NCBI RefSeq assembly: GCF_024814435.1
Contig: NZ_JANUXY010000008.1
Span: 1-64,000, forward strand
Source of the DNA: Staphylococcus americanisciuri
GTDB lineage: Bacteria > Bacillota > Bacilli > Staphylococcales > Staphylococcaceae
Direction of reading: 5' to 3'
Length of the DNA: 64,000 nucleotides
Position 1 is the first letter of the stretch, and each line of letters starts with the position of its first letter. A program made the position numbers and the translations under genes. The notes below the pieces were generated by a model. That model searched no databases. It was given only the letters and a program-made list of their open reading frames with translations, and had not been told where the DNA came from. This document shows, one piece after another, positions 1-9,836 of this stretch.

Positions 1-1080
1 CTGTTTTATCTACAACTACTGTTGCTCCTGCTGGGAAGTTCTCTGACTTCTCTACTTGTGCTTTAACTGCTGCTTTCTCTCCCTCTGTTAACGCTGAGGC
101 ATCTTTTACTACCGTCTTAATCGGGTCTCCTAACTGTTGTACTGTCTTCGTTGCTGGTACTTCAATTGTGTAACCTGGAACACCCTCTTTGTCTGGAACT
201 GTAATTGTCGCTTTCCCTGTTTTATCTACAACTACTGTTGCTCCTGCTGGGAAGTTCTCTGACTTCTCTACTTGTGCTTTAACTGCTGCTTTCTCTCCCT
301 CTGTTAACGCTGAGGCATCTTTTACTACCGTCTTAATCGGGTCCCCTAACTGTTGTACCGTCTTAGTTGCTGGTACTTCAATAGTATAAGATGGAATATT
401 TCCTTTTGCTGGAACTGTAATTGTTGCTTTTCCTGTTTTATCTACAACTACTGTTGCTCCTGCTGGGAAGTTCTCTGACTTCTCCACTTGCGCTTTAACT
501 GCTGCTTTTTCTCCCTCTGTTAACGCTGAGACATCTTTTACTACTGTCTTAATTGGATCTCCTAATTGTTGTACTGTCTTCGTTGCTGGTACTTCAATAG
601 TATAAGATGGAATATTTCCTTTTGCTGGAACTGTAATTGTTGCTTTTCCTGTTTTATCTACAACCACTGTTGCTCCTGCTGGGAAGTTCTCTGACTTCTC
701 CACTTGCGCTTTAACTGCTGCTTTTTCTCCCTCTGTTAACGCTGAGGCATCTTTTACTACTGTCTTAATTGGGTCTCCTAATTGTTGTACTGTCTTAGTT
801 GCTGGAATTTCAATAGTATAAGATGGAACGTTCCCTTTTGCTGGAACTGTAATTGTTGCTTTTCCTGTTTTATCTACAACTACTGTTGCTCCTGCTGGGA
901 AGTTCTCTGACTTCTCCACTTGTGCTTTAACTGCTGCTTTCTCTCCCTCTGTTAACGCTGAGGCATCTTTTACTACCGTCTTAATTGGGTCCCCTAACTG
1001 TTGTACCGTCTTAGTTGCTGGTACTTCAATAGTATAAGATGGAACGTTCCCTTTTGCTGGAATTGTAATCACAGCTGAAC
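1..1080 (-). repeat. Five tandem 216-bp coding repeats (72 residues each)
   Basis: Identical landmarks recur at 1, 217, 433, 649 and 865, an exact 216-bp period, and the array continues past the left edge. Each unit encodes VVKDASALTEGEKAAVKAQV, a FPAGATVVVDKTGKATITVP segment and a PATKTVQQLGDPIK linker. Copies differ by a few silent or conservative changes, so they are recently homogenised. A diverged copy lies at about 1081-1290. Copy number is probably variable through recombination. Confidence 0.9.
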
Positions 1081-3798
1081 CATCTGCATTCACTACAATA
1101 TTATTATCTGTAACCGTAGTAGGTAGGTTTGCAATTGCTCTAACTTGCGCTTTGACTGCAGCCTTTTCATCGACTGTCAAAGATGATGGGGCTTTAACTG
1201 TCGTCTTCACTGGATCTGCTAGTTGTTCTACTGTTTGATCCTGAGTGAATTTAGTAGTTTTACCGTTTTGAGTAACTGTAGTATCTCCATTATTTGCAAC
1301 TACAATTTCATTGTCTCTAACATAAACATTCTTATCTTTAATTGCAGCTTTAAGAATATCTTTTTCTGCTGAAGTTAAAGCATCTTTATTAGCTACCAAA
1401 ATCTTATCATTTGCCACTACAGCAGGATTCGTAACATTAAATTTGTAACTTGCTGCTTTTCCTTCAAGACCATCACTATCCGTTGGTGTGACAGTAACTG
1501 TATATTCTCCTAAAGTAGTTGGTGAAAATTGTGTCAATTCTGTTTCGGCTACTGCGGTTTCTACCCCATTTTCAACTTTCACAACACTGCCGTCACCTTT
1601 TTTAATATAAGTTACAGTCGTATTGTCTGGTGCTGTAATGACATATTTGACAGATGTTTTCTTGGCGTCATTTTTATCCGTATCATCTTCTGTATCCTTA
1701 ACTGTAACACCTTTTGTCACATTTACTTTTGTTCCTCTCGTGTAAGTTTCTAGCGTTTTTGGAACTTCCACAGTTGGAGCGCTGTTTGTAACATTAGCTG
1801 TCCCTGGCACAGAAGCGTTATTAACATGATCTTTAGCAATAGCAGAAATTTTGTTTTCACCAGCCACTAGATTCACAGTAGATGGAATTGAAATTTGGAG
1901 TTTACCATCAGTAACAGTTACATTTGTTCCTTCTGGCGTTTTCCAAACATTATTTTCATCTTTCGTAACAGTGACCGTTGTCGTAGTCCCATCTTTACCT
2001 GTAATAGTAACATCAATCGTCTTAACATCAGGATCAGTTGGAGGCGTCACTTTGATAACCTTAGCACTTGTATTTATTTCATCAACTTTTGGTGCTGCTG
2101 GTGATTTCGTATCAATATAAATCTTTTGATCTTCACCTATATCAACTGTTTCAAGTGTTTTGACAGAACCTTTTGCTGTGATTTGGTTTTGCCAAATATA
2201 ATCACTGTTTTTATATCTAGTATAAGACTTGAAGTTTACGCCATCTTCCTCAATATTATCATCAATCTTGAATTGCAATGTAACACTACGAGAAGCACCT
2301 GGTGCTAAACCAGATCCCAAATAATCTTGCGCACCATTTGCTACATTATTCGTTCCTGGATAAGGAGATAGTGTAATAGTACGTGTAGCTTCATCATAGG
2401 TAAAACCTTTTGGCAAATCAACAATCGATACGCCTTTCGGAACAACAATCTTTGTTTCTATGCTGCCAGCTGTAATACCACCTTCATTTTGAACTTTTAA
2501 TGTATAATTGAGCTTGTCACCACGTTTATAAATTTTCTTATCTCCATAATAATTTGCTTCAGTACCATCTGCATCTGTTCGAGTCAGAGTTTGAGTTGCT
2601 TTTAAAGCTGCACCTAGTTCAATCCCAACGTTATCAAAAATATAGCCCCTTTAGGCTGAGCATCTCCAAGTGCGGTAGATTTATCGCCAGCTTTTAGAAC
2701 CATACGAATAGAAGTTACATTGTCTGGAATTTTATAAAAAGCTGCGCCTAAACCATAGCCAAATACATTTTGTCCATTCACATTATGCAGCTCTTTAGTA
2801 GTCCCATCAAGAGTTGTAAGGACGTTGCCGTTTTGATCAATTAGGTAACCACTTCCTCTTTCTCCTGTTCCGCCACCATTAAATGTACCAAAAGCACTTC
2901 TAAAAGAGTAATGGAAACGAACGATAGAGCCAGGGTTTACAGTATACGCTTCGGAAACAATCTCTGTACCTGGATTATTCAACTCTACAAATCTAGATGA
3001 ATTTGTATTGCTATAGTATTGTTGAGATCTCGAACTTGTTTCTGCAGCTTGACTCGCCGGCTTTACATTTCCTCGAAGCAACCAGCCGTAACCATTAACA
3101 TCAGTCTTGTCTTTAGAATAACCTGGAAGTTCATATACTTTGGACTTATCTTTATCATCCATTGTGTATTTACCGACAAAATTTTTGTTTGGTTCCGTAA
3201 TTTCTGGAGTTAATGGCTCTACAACTGTAAAACTCTTTCCGGTTTTCAGTTTCCAGCCTTCATAAGATTTATCTCCAGTAAATTCTTTTTCTTTCCACTT
3301 GTAAGTAACTGTTCCTAAATCACGTGGTCCATTGTTATCAGCAGGTGACCAAGCAGGCGAAGCGGTTGTACCTTGAGGATAAATTGGTGTTACATGCTCT
3401 CTTTTAGCTGTCTTTTCTTCTGCACCCTCAAAATCACCTTTATCAAAAGCATTTCTCCACGGAATGGTTGATACACTACGCCCATCTTTAGTGTCATTTG
3501 CACCTACTCCAATAGCAGTTGGATTCTTGTGATCAGCAGTTTCTGTATCCTTAATAGCTGAAGGAGGTTCAGAGTTGGTATCTGCAATTGGCGGTTCTGC
3601 ATTCTTTTCTTCAACTTTTGCGTCTTCTGCTTTTGCACCTACAGCTTCACTAGGCGCTACTTCATCAGCGTATGCTACTGGCGTATCTATGAAGTTGGGT
3701 ATCGCTATAAATAGTGAACCCAAGAAAATGGAACCTACCCCTGCCTTAAACTTACGAATCGAATATCTATCTTTTTTACGATAATTTTTATGCAACAC
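1..3798 (-). pseudogene. YSIRK-type repetitive surface protein, frameshifted and cut by the left edge
   Basis: Cell-wall surface protein whose C-terminus lies outside the window. The best start is GTG at 3798, behind AGGAGG; it aligns with the start of the next surface protein. The signal peptide has the KDRYSIRKFKAGVGS motif. A low-complexity segment and a folded N-terminal domain to about residue 390 follow. The frame breaks at 2636-2640: five T where six are needed, so GAIFFDNVGIELG becomes a short tail and stop. Downstream of this single lesion the other frame is open to position 1. It encodes DUF11-like and bacterial Ig-like segments, then 72-residue repeats. The LPXTG anchor is presumably beyond the edge. 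The break could be decay, phase variation or a sequencing error in a homopolymer. Ligand unknown; adhesion is inferred. Confidence 0.8.
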
Positions 3799-3897
3799 TG
3801 AAATTCCTCCTAAGATGTTTATCATATAATAGAAAATTAATTTTATAATATAGAACAATGGAAGTAGTACAGGATTCTTATTGTCCTAACCTGCAAA

Positions 3898-3944
3898 GCT
3901 GATTAGGAGTGAAAAATGAAAAGCGAATTTTCACTCCAGTCAGC
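3898..3944 (-). terminator. Hairpin downstream of the second surface protein gene
   Basis: Strong inverted repeat: GCTGATTAGGAGTGAAAA pairs with TTTTCACTCCAGTCAGC, with small internal mismatches. It lies between the two surface protein genes, about 80 bp after the stop of the upstream one. The T-run on the minus strand is short, so termination is likely but not certain. Confidence 0.6.
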
Positions 3945-4026
3945 TACTAACTTCTACATCATTCGTCTAACTAGCCCCTTTACTGCTTTATTCTTGAAAA
4001 ACTAACCGCTTTACTTACAATGCTTC

Positions 4027-7000
4027 TTAGTTTTCCTCTCGACGTTTACGTCTTGTCATTCTTGCGCCGACTAACAATGTTAAGAAACCAAATGCTGCTA
4101 CAAATGGGTTATTGGTATTACCAGTTTCTGGTAAATCTTTTTTCGTCGCTTTATCAGCTTGTTTCATACCTTTAACTTTCTTATCTTTCATTGTGTCAGA
4201 TGGTTGAACCATACCTGGTTGTTTCGGTTGTTCTGGCGTCAAGTTTTGTGGATCTTTATCTACAATCTTGCCTGGAACTTTCACGCTTACAACTGTATTA
4301 GCAAGTTCTATTGACGCATCTTGCCCTGGTACTTTGATTGTGACTGTGCCATCTTTGCCCACTATGATTTCTGTTTTTTCTGGGAGTTCTGGATTACTCT
4401 CTTTTACTCTCTTCTTAATTTCTTCTCGTTCTTCTGGTGTCAAGTTTTGTGGATCTTTCACTACAGTTTTATCTGGCACTTTCACACTTGCAACTGTGTC
4501 AGTCACTTCTACTGACGTAGCTTGTCCTGGTACTTTGATCGTAACCGTGCCGTCTTTACCTACTGTGATTTCTGTTTTTTCTGGAAGATCTGGATTCTTC
4601 TCTTTTACTTTCTTCTTAACTTCTTCTTTTTCTGCTGACGTTAAGTTTTGCGGGTCTTTTACCCAAGTTAATGATGGTTTAACAACTGTCATTACAGCTT
4701 GTGGCACTGTGAATTCTTTACCATCTTTTGTAAATGTTACTGTGCCATCTTTTTCAACTTTAATCGTGTTTGGATCCACATCTGGATTTGATTTCTTAAC
4801 AGCTTCTTTGATCGCTTCTTTTTCTTTGTCTGTCAAGTTGGCTGGATCTTTCACTAATGTTGGTGATGGTTTCACTGCCGTTGTTTCTGCTTGCGGTACT
4901 GTGAGTTCTTTACCGTCTTTTGTAAATGTTACTGTGCCATCGTTTCCAACTTTGATCGTGTTTGGATCTACATCTGGATTTGACTTCTTAACAGCTTCTT
5001 TGATCGCTTCTTTTTCTTCGTCTGTCAAGTTGGCTGGATCTTTCACTAACGTTGGCTCCGGTTTCACTGCTGTCGTTTCTGCTTGTGGTACTTTGAACTC
5101 TTTACCGTCTTTTGTAAATGTTACTGTGCCATCTTTTTCAACTTTAATCGTGTTTGGATCCACATCTGGATTTGATTTCTTAACAGCTTCTTTGATCGCT
5201 TCTTTTTCTTTGTCTGTCAAGTTGTTTGGATCTTTTACTAATGTTGGCGATGGTTTCACTGCTGTTGTTTCTGCTTGTGGTACTGTGAATTTTTTACCGT
5301 CTTTTGTGAACGTTACACTACCATCTTTTTCAACTTTGATTGTGTTTGGATCCACATCTGGATTAACTTTCTTAACAGCTTCCTTAACTGCTTCTTTTTC
5401 TTTGTCTGTTAAGTTGTTCGGATCTTTCACTAACGTTGGTGCTGGTTTTACTACTGTTGTTTCTGCTTGTGGCACTTTGAATTCTTTACCGTCTTTTGTG
5501 AACGTTACCGTACCATCTTTTCCAACTTTGATTGTGTTTGGATCCACATCTGGATTTGACTTCTTAACAGCTTCTTTTTCTTTATCTGTTAAGTTGTTTG
5601 GATCTTTCACTAATGTTGGCGATGGTTTCACTGCCGTTGTTTCTGCTTGCGGTACTTTGAATTCTTTACCATCTTTTGTGAACGTTACGCTACCATCTTT
5701 TTCAACTTTGATTGTGTTTGGATCTACATCTGGATTAACCTTCTTAACAGCTTCTTTAACCGCTTCTTTTTCTTTGTCTGTTAAGTTGTTCGGATCTTTC
5801 ACTAACGTTGGCGATGGTTTCACTGCTGTTGTTTCTGCTTGCGGTACTGTGAATTTTTTACCGTCTTTTGTGAACGTTACCGTACCATCTTTTTCAACTT
5901 TGATTGTGTTTGGATCCACACCTGGATTTGATTTCTTAACGGCTTCCTTAACAGCTTCTTTTTCTTTGTCTGTCAAGTTGTTCGGATCTTTTACTAATGT
6001 TGGTGATGGTTTCACCGCTGTTGTTTCTGCTTGTGGCACTTTGAATTCTTTACCGTCTTTTGTGAACGTTGCGCTACCATCTTTTTCAACTTTGATTGTG
6101 TTTGGATCTACATCTGGATTAACCTTCTTAACAGCTTCTTTAACCGCTTCTTTTTCTTTGTCTGTTAAGTTGTTTGGATCTTTCACTAACGTTGGCTCCG
6201 GTTTTACTGCTGTTGTTTCTGCTTGTGGCACTTTGAATTCTTTACCGTCTTTTGTGAACGTTACAGTGCCATCTTTTCCAACTTTGATTGTGTTTGGATC
6301 CACATCTGGATTTGATTTCTTAACAGCTTCTTTAACCGCTTCTTTTTCTTTGTCTGTTAAGTTGTTCGGATCTTTCACTAACGTTGGTGATGGTTTCACT
6401 GCTGTCGTTTCTGCTTGTGGTACTTTGAACGCTTTACCGTCTTTTGTGAATGTTACGCTACCATCTTTTTCAACTTTGATTGTGTTCGGATCCACATCTG
6501 GGTTTGATTTCTTAACAGCTTCTTTAACCGCTTCTTTTTCTTTGTCTGTTAAGTTGTTTGGGTCTTTCACTAACGTTGGTGATGGTTTCACCGCTGTCGT
6601 TTCTGCTTGTGGTACTTTGAACTCTTTACCGTCTTTTGTGAATGTTACAGTACCATCTTTTTCAACTTTGATTGTGTTTGGATCCACATCTGGATTTGAC
6701 TTCTTAACAGCTTCTTTAACCGCTTCTTTTTCTTTGTCTGTCAAGTTTGTTGGATCTTTAATCAAAGTCGGTTCTGGGTTATTGATTTTAATTTGTTTTA
6801 CAGTTTGAGCAGGCGTAAAGGTATCTGTTGTACCATCTGGATAAGTAATGACTGCCGTACCATCTGCTGAAACAGTAATCATATCATCTGTCAAGGTCAA
6901 TGGTTTTCCACTAGATGTTAGATTCTTATTCAATTGCTTGATTTTATCTTTTACAGCTTGTTTCTCTGAATCTGACAAATTATTTGTATTTGCAACAGTA

Positions 7001-8865
7001 ATCACTTCTGTAGTTGGGTTGTTTTTAGCCGTGTCATTCGTAATAGAGAACGTACGAAGTTCTACAGGATCTGAAACATTTCCAGAATCATCTGTTACGA
7101 TAGCAACCATCGTATATTTGACAGCTTCCATCGGCTCAGATTTAGCTTTTGCTAATAACTCCTCTTTTGTTAAAAGCTTTCCTTCTGCATCTCTAAATTT
7201 GTATCGTGTACGGTTTTCACCCAAGATAGTACTATCCTTGCTCAAGTCATCCGTGCGGTGAACATTATCTGTTGCAACAACGTTTGCTGGATTTTTTGTT
7301 AAATCATTCAAACGTGCTTCAAGATTACCTACAAAAGCATCTTCTGTTTGAACACTTGTCCAATCTTTTCCTTGATTGTCTTTATCTGAATTATTGAAGT
7401 TTGTACGAGTTTGATCAGCATTGATGACTGGTTTGTCGATATCAACCCCTTGAATAAAGACAATTGCACGTTGTTGACGATATTTATCATTTTTAATGTC
7501 TACTGCTAATACGGGATCGCCTGCAGCATTTGTTTTATCGAATATGCTCTTATGCACTTGCAAAGTATAACTCGCACCATTCACATAACGGAAGTCTGTT
7601 GGCGTTCCAGGCCCAGTATTAACTGTATTTCCATCATTGTTTGTTTTCCAGACGCTAGAATTTTCAAACCCCGTACCAATTGTCGTAAAACTTTTTTCAC
7701 CACCATTACCATCTGTTGCTGTTCCAACTGGAGTAAGTGATGAAATTTCTCCTTGTGAACCATAGATGACTTTTGCTAAATCAATGTCTTTATCACCTTC
7801 TGGGGACTTCAAGATATTGTTTGAACTAGTATATTTAGTCTTGTCAAAAACTTCCGTTCCTTCTAAAGTTCTAAGTTTCTTAGGATTAGCAGGATCTTTA
7901 GGTGTTAGTACTAGGCGTTTGCGGAAATCATCGATATTAAAAGGCGTTTTGTCATTAAATGCGTATTTGTAGACATATACATAATCACTCAATTTTACTA
8001 AACCTGGATCTTGAGGACGTCCAGTCAAAGCTCCCATATCTTTAAATGAAACGGCGTAGTCATCACGTAGGGTAGAGGCTGATGGTTCTGCATAGTCATT
8101 AGGCGTTGATCCATTGGCAGGAACTGTTCTAAATCCAGTACGAGATTCGTCATTGCTTCTTGCAGTGATTTGATGTTCTTTACTTACATTGATATTCACA
8201 ATGTTTTTACGACCACCACGTTCTACAACTTCTGCGGCTTGAATTTCTGGTTGATTAGCTGCCAATTTATAACCTGCAAGAGCTGGTTGAGATTTAAGCG
8301 CTACACGAGCATCTACATTTACATTGATCGTTGCAGGTTGATCTTTTGGAAGTTCCGTTGTTTCAGCTGTCGTATGATTTTGTGAAAGTACAACTTCATT
8401 TGTTGCAACATCTGTATACGTTACCTTATAGTTTACAGCTGCTGTACGAGTAGCTGGTTTTTCTTCTACTTTCTTTTCTTCCTCTGTTACAGCAGTTGGA
8501 TTCTTATGCTCAGCAGCTTCTGTATCTTTAGCAGCTGAAAGAGGTTCAGAGTTGGTATCTGCATTTGGCGATTCTAATTTTTCCACTGGGCTAGAATCAA
8601 CAGCTTCTGTTACCTTTTCTTCAACATTTGCTAAATTTTCTGTTTTTTCTAGAGTAGATAATTCTGTATTAGGGCTAGAATCAACAACTTCTTTTGCTTG
8701 TACATCTGCTTTTTCACTCGGTGTTATTTCATCAGCCTGTGCTATTGATGTATCTGTCAAACTGGGTACAACTAGGAATAACGAACCTAAGAGAATCGAA
8801 CCGACACCCACTTTAAATTTGCGGATAGCATACCTATCCTTTTTATGATATTTTTCATGCAACAT
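4027..8865 (-). CDS. LPXTG cell-wall-anchored surface protein with 64-residue repeats
   Basis: Complete surface protein of about 1,612 residues. The start ATG at 8865 is chosen because AGGAGG sits 7 nt upstream; upstream in-frame codons lack a ribosome site. Domains in order: YSIRK signal peptide (KDRYAIRKFKVGVGS), acidic low-complexity segment, a folded non-repetitive region to about residue 680, eleven 64-residue repeats with the core LVKDPNNLTDKEKEAVKEAV, two diverged repeats, then LPETG, a hydrophobic stretch and RRKRREEN. Sortase A should anchor it to peptidoglycan. The N-terminus shares the ADTNSEP...KDTE...HKNPTA block with the neighbouring gene, so the two are related by duplication or recombination. 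Adhesion or immune evasion is inferred; the ligand is unknown. The style resembles streptococcal surface proteins. Confidence 0.93.
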   Translation of the reverse strand: MLHEKYHKKDRYAIRKFKVGVGSILLGSLFLVVPSLTDTSIAQADEITPSEKADVQAKEVVDSSPNTELSTLEKTENLANVEEKVTEAVDSSPVEKLESPNADTNSEPLSAAKDTEAAEHKNPTAVTEEEKKVEEKPATRTAAVNYKVTYTDVATNEVVLSQNHTTAETTELPKDQPATINVNVDARVALKSQPALAGYKLAANQPEIQAAEVVERGGRKNIVNINVSKEHQITARSNDESRTGFRTVPANGSTPNDYAEPSASTLRDDYAVSFKDMGALTGRPQDPGLVKLSDYVYVYKYAFNDKTPFNIDDFRKRLVLTPKDPANPKKLRTLEGTEVFDKTKYTSSNNILKSPEGDKDIDLAKVIYGSQGEISSLTPVGTATDGNGGEKSFTTIGTGFENSSVWKTNNDGNTVNTGPGTPTDFRYVNGASYTLQVHKSIFDKTNAAGDPVLAVDIKNDKYRQQRAIVFIQGVDIDKPVINADQTRTNFNNSDKDNQGKDWTSVQTEDAFVGNLEARLNDLTKNPANVVATDNVHRTDDLSKDSTILGENRTRYKFRDAEGKLLTKEELLAKAKSEPMEAVKYTMVAIVTDDSGNVSDPVELRTFSITNDTAKNNPTTEVITVANTNNLSDSEKQAVKDKIKQLNKNLTSSGKPLTLTDDMITVSADGTAVITYPDGTTDTFTPAQTVKQIKINNPEPTLIKDPTNLTDKEKEAVKEAVKKSNPDVDPNTIKVEKDGTVTFTKDGKEFKVPQAETTAVKPSPTLVKDPNNLTDKEKEAVKEAVKKSNPDVDPNTIKVEKDGSVTFTKDGKAFKVPQAETTAVKPSPTLVKDPNNLTDKEKEAVKEAVKKSNPDVDPNTIKVGKDGTVTFTKDGKEFKVPQAETTAVKPEPTLVKDPNNLTDKEKEAVKEAVKKVNPDVDPNTIKVEKDGSATFTKDGKEFKVPQAETTAVKPSPTLVKDPNNLTDKEKEAVKEAVKKSNPGVDPNTIKVEKDGTVTFTKDGKKFTVPQAETTAVKPSPTLVKDPNNLTDKEKEAVKEAVKKVNPDVDPNTIKVEKDGSVTFTKDGKEFKVPQAETTAVKPSPTLVKDPNNLTDKEKEAVKKSNPDVDPNTIKVGKDGTVTFTKDGKEFKVPQAETTVVKPAPTLVKDPNNLTDKEKEAVKEAVKKVNPDVDPNTIKVEKDGSVTFTKDGKKFTVPQAETTAVKPSPTLVKDPNNLTDKEKEAIKEAVKKSNPDVDPNTIKVEKDGTVTFTKDGKEFKVPQAETTAVKPEPTLVKDPANLTDEEKEAIKEAVKKSNPDVDPNTIKVGNDGTVTFTKDGKELTVPQAETTAVKPSPTLVKDPANLTDKEKEAIKEAVKKSNPDVDPNTIKVEKDGTVTFTKDGKEFTVPQAVMTVVKPSLTWVKDPQNLTSAEKEEVKKKVKEKNPDLPEKTEITVGKDGTVTIKVPGQATSVEVTDTVASVKVPDKTVVKDPQNLTPEEREEIKKRVKESNPELPEKTEIIVGKDGTVTIKVPGQDASIELANTVVSVKVPGKIVDKDPQNLTPEQPKQPGMVQPSDTMKDKKVKGMKQADKATKKDLPETGNTNNPFVAAFGFLTLLVGARMTRRKRREEN
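4690..6790 (-). repeat. Eleven tandem 192-bp coding repeats (64 residues each)
   Basis: Units follow the pattern PTLVKDPNNLTDKEKEAVK, then NPDVDPNTIKVEKDG, then TFTKDGKEFKVPQAETTAVK. Variation is concentrated at a few positions (SNP or VNP, VEKDG or VGKDG, EFKV or KFTV) that are shuffled among copies, which points to recombination between units. The seventh unit lacks 12 bp (four residues, EAVK), in frame, near 5570. Two more diverged units and a partial one follow toward the C-terminus. Confidence 0.93.
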
Positions 8866-8897
8866 TAGCATTCCTCCTAAAATAATTGTCATACAAC

Positions 8898-8925
8898 AGT
8901 ATACCCCCACCCCCTACTTTGTCAA
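8898..8925 (-). promoter_or_regulatory. SigA-type promoter with G5-T-G5 spacer
   Basis: On the minus strand TTGACA (8925-8920) and TATACT (8903-8898) are separated by 16 bp. The spacer contains GGGGGTGGGGG. It lies about 33 nt before the start codon of the complete surface protein. Both hexamers are near consensus. The homopolymeric spacer could change length by slippage and so tune or switch expression; that part is inference. Confidence 0.7.
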
Positions 8926-9725
8926 TTCTTTTTTATAATATTTTCTTACTATACTTATTTTTCAAAAATCAATAAAATTTAGTGTAAAAATATTGTTTTA
9001 TTTAATAATTTGGACATTATCATGCTAACTATTTACTAATTTTATGTAATATAAATTTAGTTCCATAATTCTTACTAAGATATGTATATTCTGCATTTCG
9101 ATAATTCTGTTAATTTATTAAGAAAACAATCGACATGTTATATATATTTGTAAAGTTATTTATTCATATCATTCTCATTTACCCATTACCTTCTTATAAA
9201 ATTTTTAAAAAACATATTATTTTTAGCCATTTTAAAGAAAAACTTTAAGATATGAGAAGAAATAGAATAATACGTAAACTGGCTTTTTAGTCATAAATTT
9301 TTTAACTATTCCTCAAACAAAAAGAGACACAAATCCATTCCTACAAACGCCTTGTTTGCTAGAATAATTTGCATCTCTTCCATATAATAATGACTAAAAT
9401 TTCAATAATTATCTCAACTTAGAGGCTCTTAATACGAATAGTCACATTAATAATCCTCTTGTAAAAATAACAAAAACAGAAAAATCTTGAAATAAGAAAT
9501 TTTACCTTGAGTAGTCTATTGCTTTGACATGTAATGAGAAATTATTTCTTTTAGACTCTATTTCATTCATACAAATATATTATTTACGAATAAAAAAATT
9601 CCGATGGTTACTGAAAATAGCTTTGGCTTCAACCTACACTATCAAGCACATTTTCTCTTTTGATACGCCCCATCAATCAAGAAAAACTTTGGCACTAAAA
9701 CTTTCTCCCCTTTTATACTAGGCTT
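8926..9725. other. AT-rich non-coding stretch
   Basis: No convincing gene is seen. The stretch is strongly AT-rich. At about 9321-9380 there is an imperfect inverted repeat (AGAGACACAAAT paired with ATTTGCATCTCT) that may be a terminator. It separates the surface protein genes from the decayed toxin-antitoxin region and may contain a junction of transferred DNA. Confidence 0.5.
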
Positions 9726-9835
9726 TTACGAGCGGAGCAACTCACTTAACTCCTTCAAAGCGAGAAAAATACCAACCTGTCCTTGATGATTATAACCGCT
9801 CCAACTAGATGTCGCATTATTCTTTTTTCTGCCAT
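9726..9835 (-). pseudogene. Stub of a gene with an SSWSGYxxQG N-terminus
   Basis: Directly after the toxin remnant, an ATG at 9835 begins a short reading frame. After a one-base slip it reads NNATSSWSGYNHQGQVGIFL, then ALKELSELL, and stops. A tryptophan-glycine-tyrosine-glutamine-glycine start followed by an amphipathic helix resembles the N-termini of DUF4297 or ABC-three-component type nuclease proteins found in defence islands. The rest of the gene is missing. The assignment rests on one motif from memory and is tentative; that it is a truncated coding remnant is more secure. Confidence 0.35.
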
Positions 9836-9836
9836 T

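Noticed and set aside
1-1080. Regular 216-bp periodicity as a CRISPR or satellite array
   Set aside because: The period is a multiple of three, the sequence is coding throughout, and there are no unique spacers.
4268-6808. 846-codon open frame antisense to the 64-residue repeats
   Set aside because: It mirrors the repeat array exactly. A frame free of stops is a by-product of repeated codon pattern; no ribosome site or domain supports it.
7581-7763. 60-codon minus-strand frame inside the LPXTG gene
   Set aside because: Out of frame with the long gene and lacking any signal of its own.
8904-8914. G-rich tract as a G-quadruplex
   Set aside because: Only two runs of G are present, not the four usually needed; the promoter-spacer reading is better supported.
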